From Chloroflexota bacterium (GTDB lineage: Bacteria; Chloroflexota; Limnocylindria; Limnocylindrales; CSP1-4), in assembly GCA_016200675.1 (NCBI GenBank), contig JACQEH010000121.1, positions 1 to 20,957 of the forward strand: a stretch of 20,957 nucleotides of DNA, read 5' to 3'. Under the pieces are notes generated by a model, which saw only the letters and a list, made by a program, of their open reading frames with translations, did no database searches and was not told the origin of the DNA. The number at the start of each line of letters is the position of its first letter. The first letter of the stretch is position 1. Below are positions 6,696 to 14,132 of the stretch, piece by piece. The position numbers and the translations under genes are program-made.

Positions 6696-7178
6696 TCAGG
6701 CGCCCTTGTAGATGAACGTCACGAAGGCGTTCCGCTTGCGAGCGTCGCCGGCAATGCGGCGGTGCCAGCGCAGGGCCTTCACGGCCGCGTCGGCCGCCGC
6801 GTCCACCGAGGGACGGGCGGCGGGCGAAGCGACGGTCGTCGCCCCGAGCCGCAGGCCTTCGACGAGGGCGATGACGTCGTCCATGGGCACGTCCCGCTTG
6901 CGGTAGCGCGGCGCGAGCTGCTCGGCGAGCTGACCGAGGACGGTCGGGTCGGCGCTGGCGACGGCGACGGCGAGACGGCCGGCCAGTGCCTCGGCATCGG
7001 CCAGGAGCTCCCGGAGCGCGAGGTCGCTGTAGCGGCCGCGGAACTCGGGGTCGTCGTCGACGGCTCGCTCGAGGGCCCGCGCGGCCAGGCGCGGCGCGGC
7101 GGCGCGGATCGCGGCCGCGTCGGCCGGGAAGCCGGCTGTCAGGTCGCGGGGCGGCAGGCCGAGCGATGGATGGCTCAC
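6696..7178 (-). CDS. Helical protein, possibly RsbRD/PucR N-terminal-like; unknown function
   Basis: A 160-residue Ala-rich, almost wholly helical protein. GTG 7178 (VSHPSLGLPPRDLTAGF) was chosen because longer starts up to 7274 would run into the divergent membrane-protein gene that begins at 7245. The region RYSDLALRELLADAEAL, followed by LAEQLAPRYRKRDVPMDDVIALVEGLR, resembles the N-terminal helical domain shared by RsbRD-type stressosome proteins and PucR-type regulators (a RYR.RDVPMDDVI..EGLR pattern). That resemblance is from memory and not secure. The C-terminus (KALRWHRRIAGDARKRNAF) is basic. Its stop lies 2 bases from the DUF433 start, which suggests the two act together. Confidence 0.55.
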   Translation of the reverse strand: MSHPSLGLPPRDLTAGFPADAAAIRAAAPRLAARALERAVDDDPEFRGRYSDLALRELLADAEALAGRLAVAVASADPTVLGQLAEQLAPRYRKRDVPMDDVIALVEGLRLGATTVASPAARPSVDAAADAAVKALRWHRRIAGDARKRNAFVTFIYKGA

Positions 7179-7244
7179 GAGCCGGAAGTCTAGCGCCCCG
7201 CCGGATGGACGTGGCCGCGCGATGGGCTCCCGTAGGATGGCCGC

Positions 7245-7802
7245 GTGAGCGATCCACCATCCACGGGCGCGCAACCGGGCGACCGCCCGCCATCGTCGCC
7301 TTCGGCCACGCCGAAGCTCGACCGGCCGCCCTCGGACCGCTATCGGGCGCGTGGCCAGGGTTCGCCGGCCGGCACGGGCACCTCCGCTCCCGCCGCCGGG
7401 CGTTCCTTCGCCGGAGCGCTCGGGGCCGCCGTGGGCGTCGCGGTCGCGGGGGCGCTAGCGCTTGCGGTCATCCTCGGCGTGATCCTCGTCACGACCGGGA
7501 CCTTCGTGGTCAGCCTGCTCGCCGGCGGGGCGATCGGCCTCCTCGTGTCCGGCACCAGCGTTGGTCCGGCGCCGGTCATGACGCGCGGCCGCACGATGCG
7601 CATCGCGATCGGCCTGGCACTCGGCATGGTGGCCCTGGCGGGGATCGCCACCTGGCTGCTCGCCCGGTCCGAGGGCGGCGTCATGGACCCGATCTCCTAC
7701 CTCTGGACGACGTTCGGCCTCGGCATCCCGGCGCAGGCGGTCGTGGCGGTGCTGGCGGCTGCCTGGGGCGCCGCGAGCGGCCCCGTTCGCTGGCGCGAGT
7801 GA
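7245..7802 (+). CDS. Membrane protein with disordered Pro-rich N-terminus
   Basis: A 185-residue protein from GTG 7245, with TAGGATGG just upstream as a possible ribosome-binding site. Residues 1-53 are rich in Pro, Ser, Thr and Arg and look disordered. They are followed by hydrophobic segments at about 55-82, 85-102, 118-140 and 155-178, giving three or four membrane helices. No named family was recognised. It diverges from the helical/DUF433 pair and converges on a small helical protein at its 3' end, with a hairpin in between. Confidence 0.68.
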   Translation: MSDPPSTGAQPGDRPPSSPSATPKLDRPPSDRYRARGQGSPAGTGTSAPAAGRSFAGALGAAVGVAVAGALALAVILGVILVTTGTFVVSLLAGGAIGLLVSGTSVGPAPVMTRGRTMRIAIGLALGMVALAGIATWLLARSEGGVMDPISYLWTTFGLGIPAQAVVAVLAAAWGAASGPVRWRE

Positions 7803-7806
7803 CATA

Positions 7807-7826
7807 GACCGAGCTCGGGATCGGTC
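7807..7826. terminator. Hairpin between convergent genes
   Basis: GACCGA (7807-7812) pairs with TCGGTC (7821-7826) around an 8-base loop. It occupies the gap between the stop of the membrane-protein gene (7802) and the stop of the convergent small gene (7825). There is no T-run; a bidirectional terminator is inferred from position. Confidence 0.35.
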
Positions 7827-8166
7827 AGGCGCCCTCGGTTGTGCGGGTCTCGCCGACGAACGGCATCGCGAGCCGATCGACCGCGTCGAGGCTCATCCGG
7901 AGGACCGCGGACTTCGCGGCCGCGACCTCCCGGACGTAGGCGGCGGCCTCGTCCGGCTCCATCGGCCTGCCCCGGACGATCGACGTCGGCCGGCCGACCT
8001 GGAGCCACGACAGGTGGTAGCGATCCATGCTCCCCCAGGCGCGTGAGAGGAGGTCGTCTGAGAGCTGGAGCCATGTCCGGAGGCCATCGAGGGACGGATT
8101 GCCCTGCAGCCGGTCGCCCTCGTCGATCAGCTGGCGCGTCCGGCCGATGAGCTCGTCACGGGTCAT
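7825..8166 (-). CDS. Small helical protein at the end of the kamA-pabBC operon, unknown function
   Basis: A 113-residue protein if started at ATG 8166 (MTRDELIGRTRQLIDEGDRL). A longer in-frame start (8229) would overlap the end of the pabC-like gene, so the shorter one was preferred. It reads as mostly helical (LRTWLQLSDDLLSRAWGSMD, DEAAAYVREVAAAKSAVLRM), with a central SWLQVGRPTSIVRG turn. No domain was recognised. Its start lies 19 bases after the stop of the pabC-like gene on the same strand, so it is very likely the last gene of that operon, but folate or beta-lysine relevance is not indicated by the sequence. Confidence 0.65.
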   Translation of the reverse strand: MTRDELIGRTRQLIDEGDRLQGNPSLDGLRTWLQLSDDLLSRAWGSMDRYHLSWLQVGRPTSIVRGRPMEPDEAAAYVREVAAAKSAVLRMSLDAVDRLAMPFVGETRTTEGA

Positions 8167-8185
8167 TGAGCCGGCACCCGGCCCG

Positions 8186-9091
8186 TCATGCGTCGCCACT
8201 GTCGCGGATGAACGCCTCGCGGGCCTCACGGGCGCGCAGGGTCACCGGCCCCGGCCGGCCCGTGCCGACGGGCCGGCCGTCGAAGGAGGTGATCGGCAGG
8301 ATCCCGGCGACGCTCGAGCACAAGAACGCCTCGTCGGCCTCGGCGAGGTCGCGGGTGGTGAGCCAGCCCTCGGTCGCCCGGAGCCCGGCGCGCCCGGCCC
8401 AGGCCAGGACCAAGCTCCGTGTGGTCCCCGGGAGGATCGCGCAGGCGAGGGCGGGCGTGGCCAGCTCGTCACCTCGGACCAGGAACACGTTGGCGGTGGT
8501 CGCCTCGGAGAGGTAGCCGTCGATCGTCAGGAAGACCGCGTCGTCGGCGCCGACCCGGCGGGCCTCGAGGCGAGCGTGGACGTAGTCGGCCCGGCTCGTG
8601 GTCTTGAGGGCGACGAGGGGGTTCTCAGGATCGCGGCGGATCGTGCTCGCGGCCACGTGGAGGCCCTCCGTCAGGTGCGAGGGCGGCGGCGGCGTCACCG
8701 GCCAGGCCTGGATCACGACGGTTGGCGGGATCCCGGCGACGGTGGGCAGCAGCCCGCGGCCCGGGATCGCGCCGCGCGAGACGGTGATCCGGATGGAGGC
8801 GTCGCCGTCGGGGCCGGCGAGGCCCTCCGCCTCGAGGAGGTCCCGGATCCCCGCCGCGATTCGCTCCTCGAGGCCCGGCGGAAGGTCGATGTCGAGGCCG
8901 TCGGCCGAGTGCCGGAGGCGCAGGAGGTGCTCGGGCAGCTCCGTGGCGTGGCCGCCTCGCGCTCGGAGCGTCTCGAAGATCCCGTCGCCGAGCTGGAAGC
9001 CGCGGTCGGTGACGGACAGGTGGGGGCCGGACGCCGGCACGAGCCGGCCGTCGACCCAGACGTTCCGGGGCTCGGGCGGCCCGCCGGTCAC
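8186..9091 (-). CDS. pabC: Class IV PLP-dependent enzyme, probable aminodeoxychorismate lyase
   Basis: A 301-residue fold-type IV PLP enzyme. It starts with VWVDGRLVPA and DRGFQLGDGIFETLR, the conserved N-terminal segment of the BCAT/D-amino-acid-transaminase/ADCL family. The PLP Schiff-base lysine is Lys163 in ALKTTSRADYV, followed by SEATTANVFLV and LPGTTR, which hold the cofactor phosphate. ADC lyase splits 4-amino-4-deoxychorismate into p-aminobenzoate and pyruvate. Assignment to ADC lyase rather than a branched-chain aminotransferase rests on the neighbour: its GTG start (9091) overlaps the pabB TGA as GTGA, a translational-coupling arrangement typical of pabB-pabC. The sequence alone would fit either activity. 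It acts in the cytoplasm in folate biosynthesis. Confidence 0.88.
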   Translation of the reverse strand: MTGGPPEPRNVWVDGRLVPASGPHLSVTDRGFQLGDGIFETLRARGGHATELPEHLLRLRHSADGLDIDLPPGLEERIAAGIRDLLEAEGLAGPDGDASIRITVSRGAIPGRGLLPTVAGIPPTVVIQAWPVTPPPPSHLTEGLHVAASTIRRDPENPLVALKTTSRADYVHARLEARRVGADDAVFLTIDGYLSEATTANVFLVRGDELATPALACAILPGTTRSLVLAWAGRAGLRATEGWLTTRDLAEADEAFLCSSVAGILPITSFDGRPVGTGRPGPVTLRAREAREAFIRDSGDA

Positions 9092-10581
9092 GCCGACACC
9101 TCCCGCGCCCCGATGGCCGTCAGCGGGCCGCGGGCCTTGGCCACCGTCTCGTCCCACTCGGCGGCCGGGTCGCTGCGCCAGGTGATGCCACCGCCGACGT
9201 GGAGCGTGAGGCGCTGGCCGTCGGCGACGAAGGTCCGGATCAGGATGCTCGTCTGCATCGCGCCGTCGGCCCCGATCCAGCCGGCGGCACCGGTGTACGG
9301 GCCGCGCCGGACCGGCTCGAGCCCCTCCAGAACCTGCATCGCCCGGATCTTCGGGGCCCCGGTGATGCTGCCGCCCGGGAACGAGGCCGCCAGCACGGTG
9401 AAGGCGTCGACCCCGGGCCGGAGCCGGCCCGTGACCGTGGAGACGAGGTGCTGGACGGTGGCCGTCCGCTCGAGGCGGCACAGGCGGGGAACGCGAACGG
9501 TCCCCGGGACGCAGACCCGCCCGAGGTCGTTGCGGAGGACGTCCACGATCATCACGTTCTCGGCGCGGTCCTTGGCGGATGCGAGGAGCTCGCAGGCAAG
9601 GGATCGGTCCTCGGCGCGATCGCGGCCGCGCGGCCGAGTGCCCTTGATGGGGTCGGTGGCGATCCGCCCGTCGTGGGTCACGGACAGAAACGGCTCCGGC
9701 GAGGCCGAGAGCAGGGCGCGCGTCGCGCCGCTGACGGGGCTCCGGCCGAGGTCGAGGAAGGCGGAGAAGAGCGACGGATCGCCGGTCCGCAGGCGGCGGT
9801 AGAGCGGCCAGGGGTCGCCCCGGAACGGCGTCTCGAGGCGCCGGGTGAGGTTCGCCTGGTAAAGCTCGCCACTGGCGATCGACTGGCGGACGGCCTCGAC
9901 ACCGCGCTCGTAGGCAGGCCGATCCAGGCCGGAGCGGAATTCGAGGACGGGTCCCGAGGCGCTCGCGTCCGTCATCGCCGGGTGCGGATCGCGAATCCGA
10001 GCCAGCACGTCCGCCAGCCGCCGATCCAGCCGGCCGATACGCTCGTCGACCGCCCGCCCAGCGAGCCAGGCTGCCCCGTTCCGCCGGTCCCAGGCGAGGA
10101 CCCAGTCGTGGAGGGCGAGCCGAAGGAGCGGCAGCTCCTGGTCGGCGTGGGCGAGCGTCGGGATCACCTCGAGCCGGCGCCCCAGGTCGTACCCGAGGAA
10201 GCCGACGAGCCCACCCGTGAAGCGCGGGGCGTCCGGATCGGCCGTCTCGTCTCCGGCGAGCCGGGCCAGGACCCGACGGGCCGTCGCGAATGGATCCGGA
10301 CCCTCGCCGGGCGTCTCCAGGACCGCCACCGGATCCGCGGTCAGGTAGCTCCACCGGGCGTTGCGACCGGGACGGGCGCTCTCGAGCAGGGCCAGGCCGT
10401 CGAGGTCGCGGAAGCGCTCCGCGACGTCCATCGGAGCGAGGCCGTCCAGCTCTGGGAGGCGAGCGCAGCGCAGGCCCGGCGAGGGCGTCGCGGCTCGCCG
10501 GTCGAGCGGTGGAGAGGGGGTCACGTCGCGATGATAGTCGGCGAGTTCCGGCATCTCGGCCGCCGTCGGGGCCGGCCGCAC
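9088..10581 (-). CDS. pabB: Aminodeoxychorismate synthase component I
   Basis: A 497-residue chorismate-binding enzyme. The N-terminal domain (about 40-200) includes GLALLESARPGRNARWSYLT and GGLVGFLGYDLGR. The catalytic domain (about 220-490) has SGELYQANLTRR, DPIKGTRPRG (311-320), ENVMIVDVLRNDLGRV and FPGGSITGAPKI (401-412). The PIKGT lysine (Lys313) is the residue that separates PabB from anthranilate synthase TrpE, which has PIAGT. PabB aminates chorismate using ammonia from a PabA glutaminase; no pabA is in this window. The GTG start at 10581 follows directly after the TGA of the upstream gene, but internal starts (ATG 10554, GTG 10524) are possible because the first 35 residues are low-complexity. 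Coupling to pabC downstream supports p-aminobenzoate synthesis. Confidence 0.95.
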   Translation of the reverse strand: MRPAPTAAEMPELADYHRDVTPSPPLDRRAATPSPGLRCARLPELDGLAPMDVAERFRDLDGLALLESARPGRNARWSYLTADPVAVLETPGEGPDPFATARRVLARLAGDETADPDAPRFTGGLVGFLGYDLGRRLEVIPTLAHADQELPLLRLALHDWVLAWDRRNGAAWLAGRAVDERIGRLDRRLADVLARIRDPHPAMTDASASGPVLEFRSGLDRPAYERGVEAVRQSIASGELYQANLTRRLETPFRGDPWPLYRRLRTGDPSLFSAFLDLGRSPVSGATRALLSASPEPFLSVTHDGRIATDPIKGTRPRGRDRAEDRSLACELLASAKDRAENVMIVDVLRNDLGRVCVPGTVRVPRLCRLERTATVQHLVSTVTGRLRPGVDAFTVLAASFPGGSITGAPKIRAMQVLEGLEPVRRGPYTGAAGWIGADGAMQTSILIRTFVADGQRLTLHVGGGITWRSDPAAEWDETVAKARGPLTAIGAREVSA

Positions 10582-10977
10582 TCAGTCCGCGCCGGTCATG
10601 CGCTCGCGGCGGGAGAACTCCAGCAGTGCCTCGCGGCACTCGGCCGCGCTTCGCTGCGCCTGGCGCACGATCCAGGGATCGACCCGCGACGAGTCCTCGA
10701 CCGTGACCGTCGCGCCGAACGGGCCGTCTTCCACGAGGACCCCGCCGGTGCTCCGGTAGTCGGCGGCCCAATTCGCCGCCAGCTGCAGGATGGCGTCGGC
10801 GACGACCCGCTCCGGGAAGAGCCAGTCGAGGTGGGTGGCGTTCAGTCGATCGACGATCGCGGTGAGCGCGATCGGAACGCCCCGTGGCAGGCGCGCGATG
10901 AGGGTGACGACACGCAGGGCCGTGAACGGATCGCCCGACTCCGCGATCACGGGCGGGGAGATCCCCGGATCCGGCAT
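10582..10977 (-). CDS. Unknown small protein between kamA and pabB
   Basis: A 131-residue protein from ATG 10977, preceded by GAGGGG. It opens MPDPGISPPVIAESGDPFTA and continues with ALRVVTLIARLPRGVPIALT, AIVDRLNATHLDWLFPERVV and AAECREALLEFSRRERM. Predicted content is helical with a short beta hairpin (GVLVEDGPFGATVTVEDSSR). No family was recognised. It begins 44 bases after the kamA stop and its TGA abuts the pabB GTG with no gap, so it is embedded in the operon. No signal peptide or membrane helix is evident, so it is probably cytoplasmic. A regulator or structural partner of a neighbouring enzyme would be speculation. Confidence 0.68.
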   Translation of the reverse strand: MPDPGISPPVIAESGDPFTALRVVTLIARLPRGVPIALTAIVDRLNATHLDWLFPERVVADAILQLAANWAADYRSTGGVLVEDGPFGATVTVEDSSRVDPWIVRQAQRSAAECREALLEFSRRERMTGAD

Positions 10978-11021
10978 CCCCTCGGGCGCCGGACGGAGCT
11001 CCCCGAGGTGCGGCGCCGGAG

Positions 11022-12680
11022 CTACAGCAGCTCCCCGTGAGCCGACGCCGTCGGCTCGCCATCGCGGGGGCGCGGTTCCTGGCCCGGACCGTAGGTCGGC
11101 TTCCGGCCGTTTCGTTGCTCCGCCGCGGTCGCCAGGTCGCCGGCTTCCGCGATGCCGGCGTTCGTCTCCGTGGCCGCCCGGTCGACGGCGCCGAGGGAGT
11201 CGTCCGGCGCACCCGGCTCGAGGACCCGCAGCGATGCGCCGGCCTTGCCCTCGATGGCCCCGACCCCGAACGGCACCCACTTCGAGGGGTCCTGGAGGCG
11301 ATGGGCCTCGGTGTTGCCGCGGAGGTGGGTGTTCTCGAAGCCGGCCGGCTCGATCCACATCCGCTCGCCCTCGAGGAGGCCGAGGACGCCCGACTGGCCC
11401 GGCTCGGGCCGCTCGTGCTGGCAGTACTGGCACGCGGCCTGGTCGTGCCGCTGGTACGTCTCGGGCTCCTCGTAGGTCGTGATGTAGCCCTCGTAGTTAC
11501 GGAGGACGACCTTGTGGTCCGAGTAGCTGATCAGGTAGTTGGGCATGACCGGGATCTTGCCGCCGCCGCCGGGGGCATCGATCACGTACGTCGGGACGGC
11601 GTAGCCGGAGGTGTGGCCGCGGAGGCCCTCCATGATCTCGAGGCCCTTGCCGACGGGCGTCCGGAAGTGGCCGGAGCCCTCGACGAGATCGCACTGGTAG
11701 AGGTAGTAGGGCCGGATCCGGTTCTCGACCAGCCTGTGGACGAGGGCTCGCTGGATGTGGACGCAGTCGTTGACGCCGGCGAGGAGGACGCTCTGGTTGC
11801 CGACCGGCAGGCCCGCCTTGGTGAGCTTGTCGACGGCCCGGCTGACCTCGGGCGTGATCTCGTTGGGGTGGTTGAAGTGGAGGTTGATCCAGAGCGGGTG
11901 GTACTTCTCCAGCATCGAGCACAGCTCGTCGTCGATCCGCTGGGGGAGGAAGACGGGGACCCGCGAGCCGATGCGGATGATCTCGATGTGGGGGATCTCC
12001 CGCAGGCCGCGGAGGATCTTCTCGAAGAGCTTCGGGGCGAGGGTCAGGCCGTCGCCGCCGGAGATGAGGACGTCCCGGACCTGGGGGGTCCGGCGGAGGT
12101 AGTCGAGCTGCGCCTCGTGCTCCCGGCTGTTGAAGTTCTGGGTCGGGTCGCCGACGATCCGGCTCCTGGTGCAGTAGCGGCAGTAGCTGGCGCACTGGGT
12201 CGTGACGAGCATCAGGACCCGGTCCGGGTAGCGGTGGACCAGGCCCGGGACCGGCGAATGACGATCCTCGGCGAGGGAGTCCTCCATCATCGCCGTGAAG
12301 GCGTCGCGCTCACGGCCGACCGGAATGACCTGTCGACGGATGGGGTCGTTGGGGTCGTCGGGGTCGATGAGGCTGATGAAGTAGGGCGTGATGTCGACCC
12401 GGAACTTGTCCGTCTCCGACAGCCCGTCGCGCTCCTCGGCCGTGAGGTTCAGGACCGCCCCGACCTCCTCGAGCGTGTTGACCCGGTTGCTCAGCTGCCA
12501 GCGCCAGTCGTTCCACTTCTCGTCGGGCACGTCCTGCCAGATCGGGGCACGCCGGCTGACCGCCGGGCGTCCGTCCGGTCCCAGGGCCTGGGCGGGATCG
12601 CGACGGTTGACCCACGGCTCGTCCGCGGCGGTGGCGACGGCGGCCTGGTGGGCGGCTGCCTTGATCTCCTGGGCATCCAC
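11022..12680 (-). CDS. kamA: Lysine 2,3-aminomutase (radical SAM, PLP-dependent)
   Basis: A 552-residue protein; GTG 12680 was chosen because AGGAG lies about 9 bases upstream and a longer frame would enter the divergent methyltransferase gene. All hallmark residues are visible: CASYCRYC (Cys163, 167, 170) for the 4Fe-4S radical SAM cluster, Lys375 in DAPGGGGKIPVMPNY for PLP, Asp331 (YQCDL) and Asp368 (VIDAP) at the positions that bind the lysine amino group, and Cys306, Cys417 and Cys420 matching the structural zinc site. The enzyme interconverts L-alpha-lysine and L-beta-lysine for lysine fermentation, N-acetyl-beta-lysine osmolyte or other beta-lysine use. No ablB acetyltransferase or fermentation gene is adjacent. 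Relative to the clostridial enzyme (about 416 residues) there is a C-terminal extension of about 100 residues, the last 60 low-complexity and polar. Confidence 0.95.
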   Translation of the reverse strand: MDAQEIKAAAHQAAVATAADEPWVNRRDPAQALGPDGRPAVSRRAPIWQDVPDEKWNDWRWQLSNRVNTLEEVGAVLNLTAEERDGLSETDKFRVDITPYFISLIDPDDPNDPIRRQVIPVGRERDAFTAMMEDSLAEDRHSPVPGLVHRYPDRVLMLVTTQCASYCRYCTRSRIVGDPTQNFNSREHEAQLDYLRRTPQVRDVLISGGDGLTLAPKLFEKILRGLREIPHIEIIRIGSRVPVFLPQRIDDELCSMLEKYHPLWINLHFNHPNEITPEVSRAVDKLTKAGLPVGNQSVLLAGVNDCVHIQRALVHRLVENRIRPYYLYQCDLVEGSGHFRTPVGKGLEIMEGLRGHTSGYAVPTYVIDAPGGGGKIPVMPNYLISYSDHKVVLRNYEGYITTYEEPETYQRHDQAACQYCQHERPEPGQSGVLGLLEGERMWIEPAGFENTHLRGNTEAHRLQDPSKWVPFGVGAIEGKAGASLRVLEPGAPDDSLGAVDRAATETNAGIAEAGDLATAAEQRNGRKPTYGPGQEPRPRDGEPTASAHGELL

Positions 12681-12778
12681 GGGCAAGTCTCCTGGAGCGC
12701 TGCCGCCGCGAGCGGCCGGTATGCCGCAGGTCCGCGGCGGGTTTGCCACGCTGGGCAGATTTCGCCGCCCTGGCCGGC

Positions 12779-12793
12779 GCATAAAGTCTATGC
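12779..12793. promoter_or_regulatory. Inverted repeat in the kamA / methyltransferase divergent region
   Basis: GCATA (12779-12783) and TATGC (12789-12793) form a perfect dyad around AAGTC. It lies 99 bases upstream of the kamA start and 68 bases upstream of the methyltransferase start, where an operator for either gene would be expected. No regulator can be named. Confidence 0.3.
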
Positions 12794-12847
12794 AGGTTGG
12801 ATAGTCCCGGGATGATAGCCGGACGGCCGCGTCGCGGTCCAGACACC

Positions 12848-12853
12848 TATCAT
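12848..12853 (+). promoter_or_regulatory. -10 box for a leaderless methyltransferase transcript
   Basis: TATCAT at 12848-12853 resembles a -10 box. Its expected start site at 12860-12861 coincides with the ATG of the methyltransferase, which has no Shine-Dalgarno sequence. No convincing -35 box is seen. Confidence 0.45.
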
Positions 12854-12860
12854 CCGGGGC

Positions 12861-13655
12861 ATGCCGGACGAATCTGCCACTGAGGCGCTGCCCGAGCACG
12901 TGGCCGCCAACCGCGAGGCGTGGGATCGCTACGCGGCGTCCTACGCGGAGCCGGGCCAGCGAGCCTGGTCGCGCCCGGAACCGAGCTGGGGCATCTGGGG
13001 CGTCCCGGAAACGGAGCTCCACCTGTTGCCGGACGACCTTGTCGGGCAGGACACCGTCGAGTTGGGCTGCGGCACGGCCTACGTGTCCGCGTGGCTCGCA
13101 CGGCGCGGGGCGCGAGCGGTCGGCCTCGACAACTCACCGGCGCAGCTGGCGACCGCGCGACGCCTGCAGGCGCAGTTCGGGCTCGAGTTCCCGCTGCACC
13201 TCGGGAACGCCGAGACCACACCCTTCGCGGATGCGAGCTTCGACCTCGCGATCAGCGAGTACGGCGCCTGCCTCTGGGCGGATCCCTATGCCTGGCTGCC
13301 CGAGGCGGCCCGCATCCTTCGTCCCGGCGGCCGGCTCATCTTCCTGACCAACGGGCTGATTCTCGAGCTCGCGATCGAGGAGCACGAGGCGGACGACCCG
13401 GCCAAGAACCGGCTCCTGCGGCCCCTCTTCGGGATGCACCGGACGATCTGGCCGGACGACACCGCGGTCGAGTTTCATCTCCCCCATGGCGAATGGATCC
13501 GGTTGTTCCGGGAGAACGGCTTCGAGGTCGAGCGGCTCGTCGAGATCCAGGCGCCGCCCGATGCCGTCGACAGCGACAAGCACGCCTGGGTGACCGCCGA
13601 CTGGGCCCGCACGTGGCCGTCCGAGGAGGTCTGGGTGGTCCGGAAGGCGGGCTGA
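12861..13655 (+). CDS. Class I SAM-dependent methyltransferase
   Basis: A 264-residue protein with the Rossmann-like class I methyltransferase fold. Motif I is VELGCGTAYVSAWLA (about 66-80), followed by the acidic end of strand 2 in RAVGLDNSPAQL (the Asp binds the SAM ribose), FADASFDLAISEYGACLW (motif II region) and AARILRPGGRLIFLTNG (motif III). The N-terminus, NREAWDRYAASYAE, is typical of small-molecule methyltransferases of the Methyltransf_11/25 type. The aromatic segment HLPHGEWIRLFRENGFEVERL is the common C-terminal part. The acceptor substrate cannot be predicted. ATG 12861 is supported by the leaderless-type -10 box upstream. The gene diverges from kamA and is followed by several hairpins before a convergent gene. 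Confidence 0.92.
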   Translation: MPDESATEALPEHVAANREAWDRYAASYAEPGQRAWSRPEPSWGIWGVPETELHLLPDDLVGQDTVELGCGTAYVSAWLARRGARAVGLDNSPAQLATARRLQAQFGLEFPLHLGNAETTPFADASFDLAISEYGACLWADPYAWLPEAARILRPGGRLIFLTNGLILELAIEEHEADDPAKNRLLRPLFGMHRTIWPDDTAVEFHLPHGEWIRLFRENGFEVERLVEIQAPPDAVDSDKHAWVTADWARTWPSEEVWVVRKAG

Positions 13656-13661
13656 GGCTGG

Positions 13662-13738
13662 GCCCGGGCGCCCGGGCGGGCGGTGCACCCTGGCCCTTCT
13701 TCGCCAGGAACGAGCCGGGAACGCGCCCCCACGGGCGC
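13662..13738. terminator. Cluster of three hairpins between convergent genes
   Basis: Three structures fill the 82-base gap between the methyltransferase stop and the convergent membrane-protein stop. They are the palindrome GCCCGGGCGCCCGGGC (13662-13677); CCTGGC pairing with GCCAGG over an 8-base loop (13689-13708); and GCGCCC pairing with GGGCGC over CCAC (13723-13738). None is followed by a clear T-run. Two-way termination is inferred from density and position. Confidence 0.45.
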
Positions 13739-14058
13739 TACTCCCCGATGACGCTCCAGAGGAAGCCCATCATCACGAAGAAGCCGGTGAACATGGCGAT
13801 GAGACCGATGCCGCCGTACGGCGAGCTTGCGCCCTCGTGAGGCACAAGCTGCAAGCCGACGCCGAAGACCACGGCCCAGGCCACGAACAGCATGCCGAAG
13901 AGGAAGCGCCCGTTCGGGCCGGTGATCCGCTTCGTCCAGCCGGCTCCGCCGTCGGCGGACATCACGGACTTGGCCACGATGAAGATCATCAGCGTGACGA
14001 CGGTCACCGATGCCCCGAACTCGACCGGGTGCGTGAATGCGAGGGTGAAGAGCTGCAC
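13738..14058 (-). CDS. Small three-helix membrane protein, unknown function
   Basis: A 106-residue protein from GTG 14058. Hydrophobic segments at about residues 13-32, 52-70 and 83-103 give three membrane helices, with a charged loop between the first two (SADGGAGWTKRITGPNGR). The N-terminus has MQLFTLAFTHPVEFGASVTV. No named family was recognised. It diverges from the MMPL transporter gene, with 115 bases between the starts, and it converges on the methyltransferase gene. Confidence 0.65.
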   Translation of the reverse strand: MQLFTLAFTHPVEFGASVTVVTLMIFIVAKSVMSADGGAGWTKRITGPNGRFLFGMLFVAWAVVFGVGLQLVPHEGASSPYGGIGLIAMFTGFFVMMGFLWSVIGE

Positions 14059-14117
14059 GTCTAGCCTCGAGCGACGGGCGGGACGACGGCCGAAATGCTA
14101 GCACGCGAGGGCGCGGC

Positions 14118-14123
14118 TACGAT
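14118..14123 (+). promoter_or_regulatory. Possible -10 box upstream of the MMPL gene
   Basis: TACGAT lies about 10 bases before an ATG (14133) that opens a 14-codon frame overlapping the MMPL start. The expected transcription start near 14130 would give a nearly leaderless message. No matching -35 box was found. Confidence 0.3.
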
Positions 14124-14132
14124 GCCTCCGCG

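Noticed and set aside
9199..11040. Long plus-strand open frame of 613 codons opposite pabB
   Set aside because: It is a shadow of the minus-strand pabB and neighbouring gene, where all family motifs are found; its translation is Arg/Gly/Pro/Glu-rich without any domain, as expected for antisense frames in GC-rich DNA.
11037..12815. Plus-strand frame of 592 codons opposite kamA
   Set aside because: Antisense shadow of kamA; only the minus strand shows the CxxxCxxC and PLP motifs.
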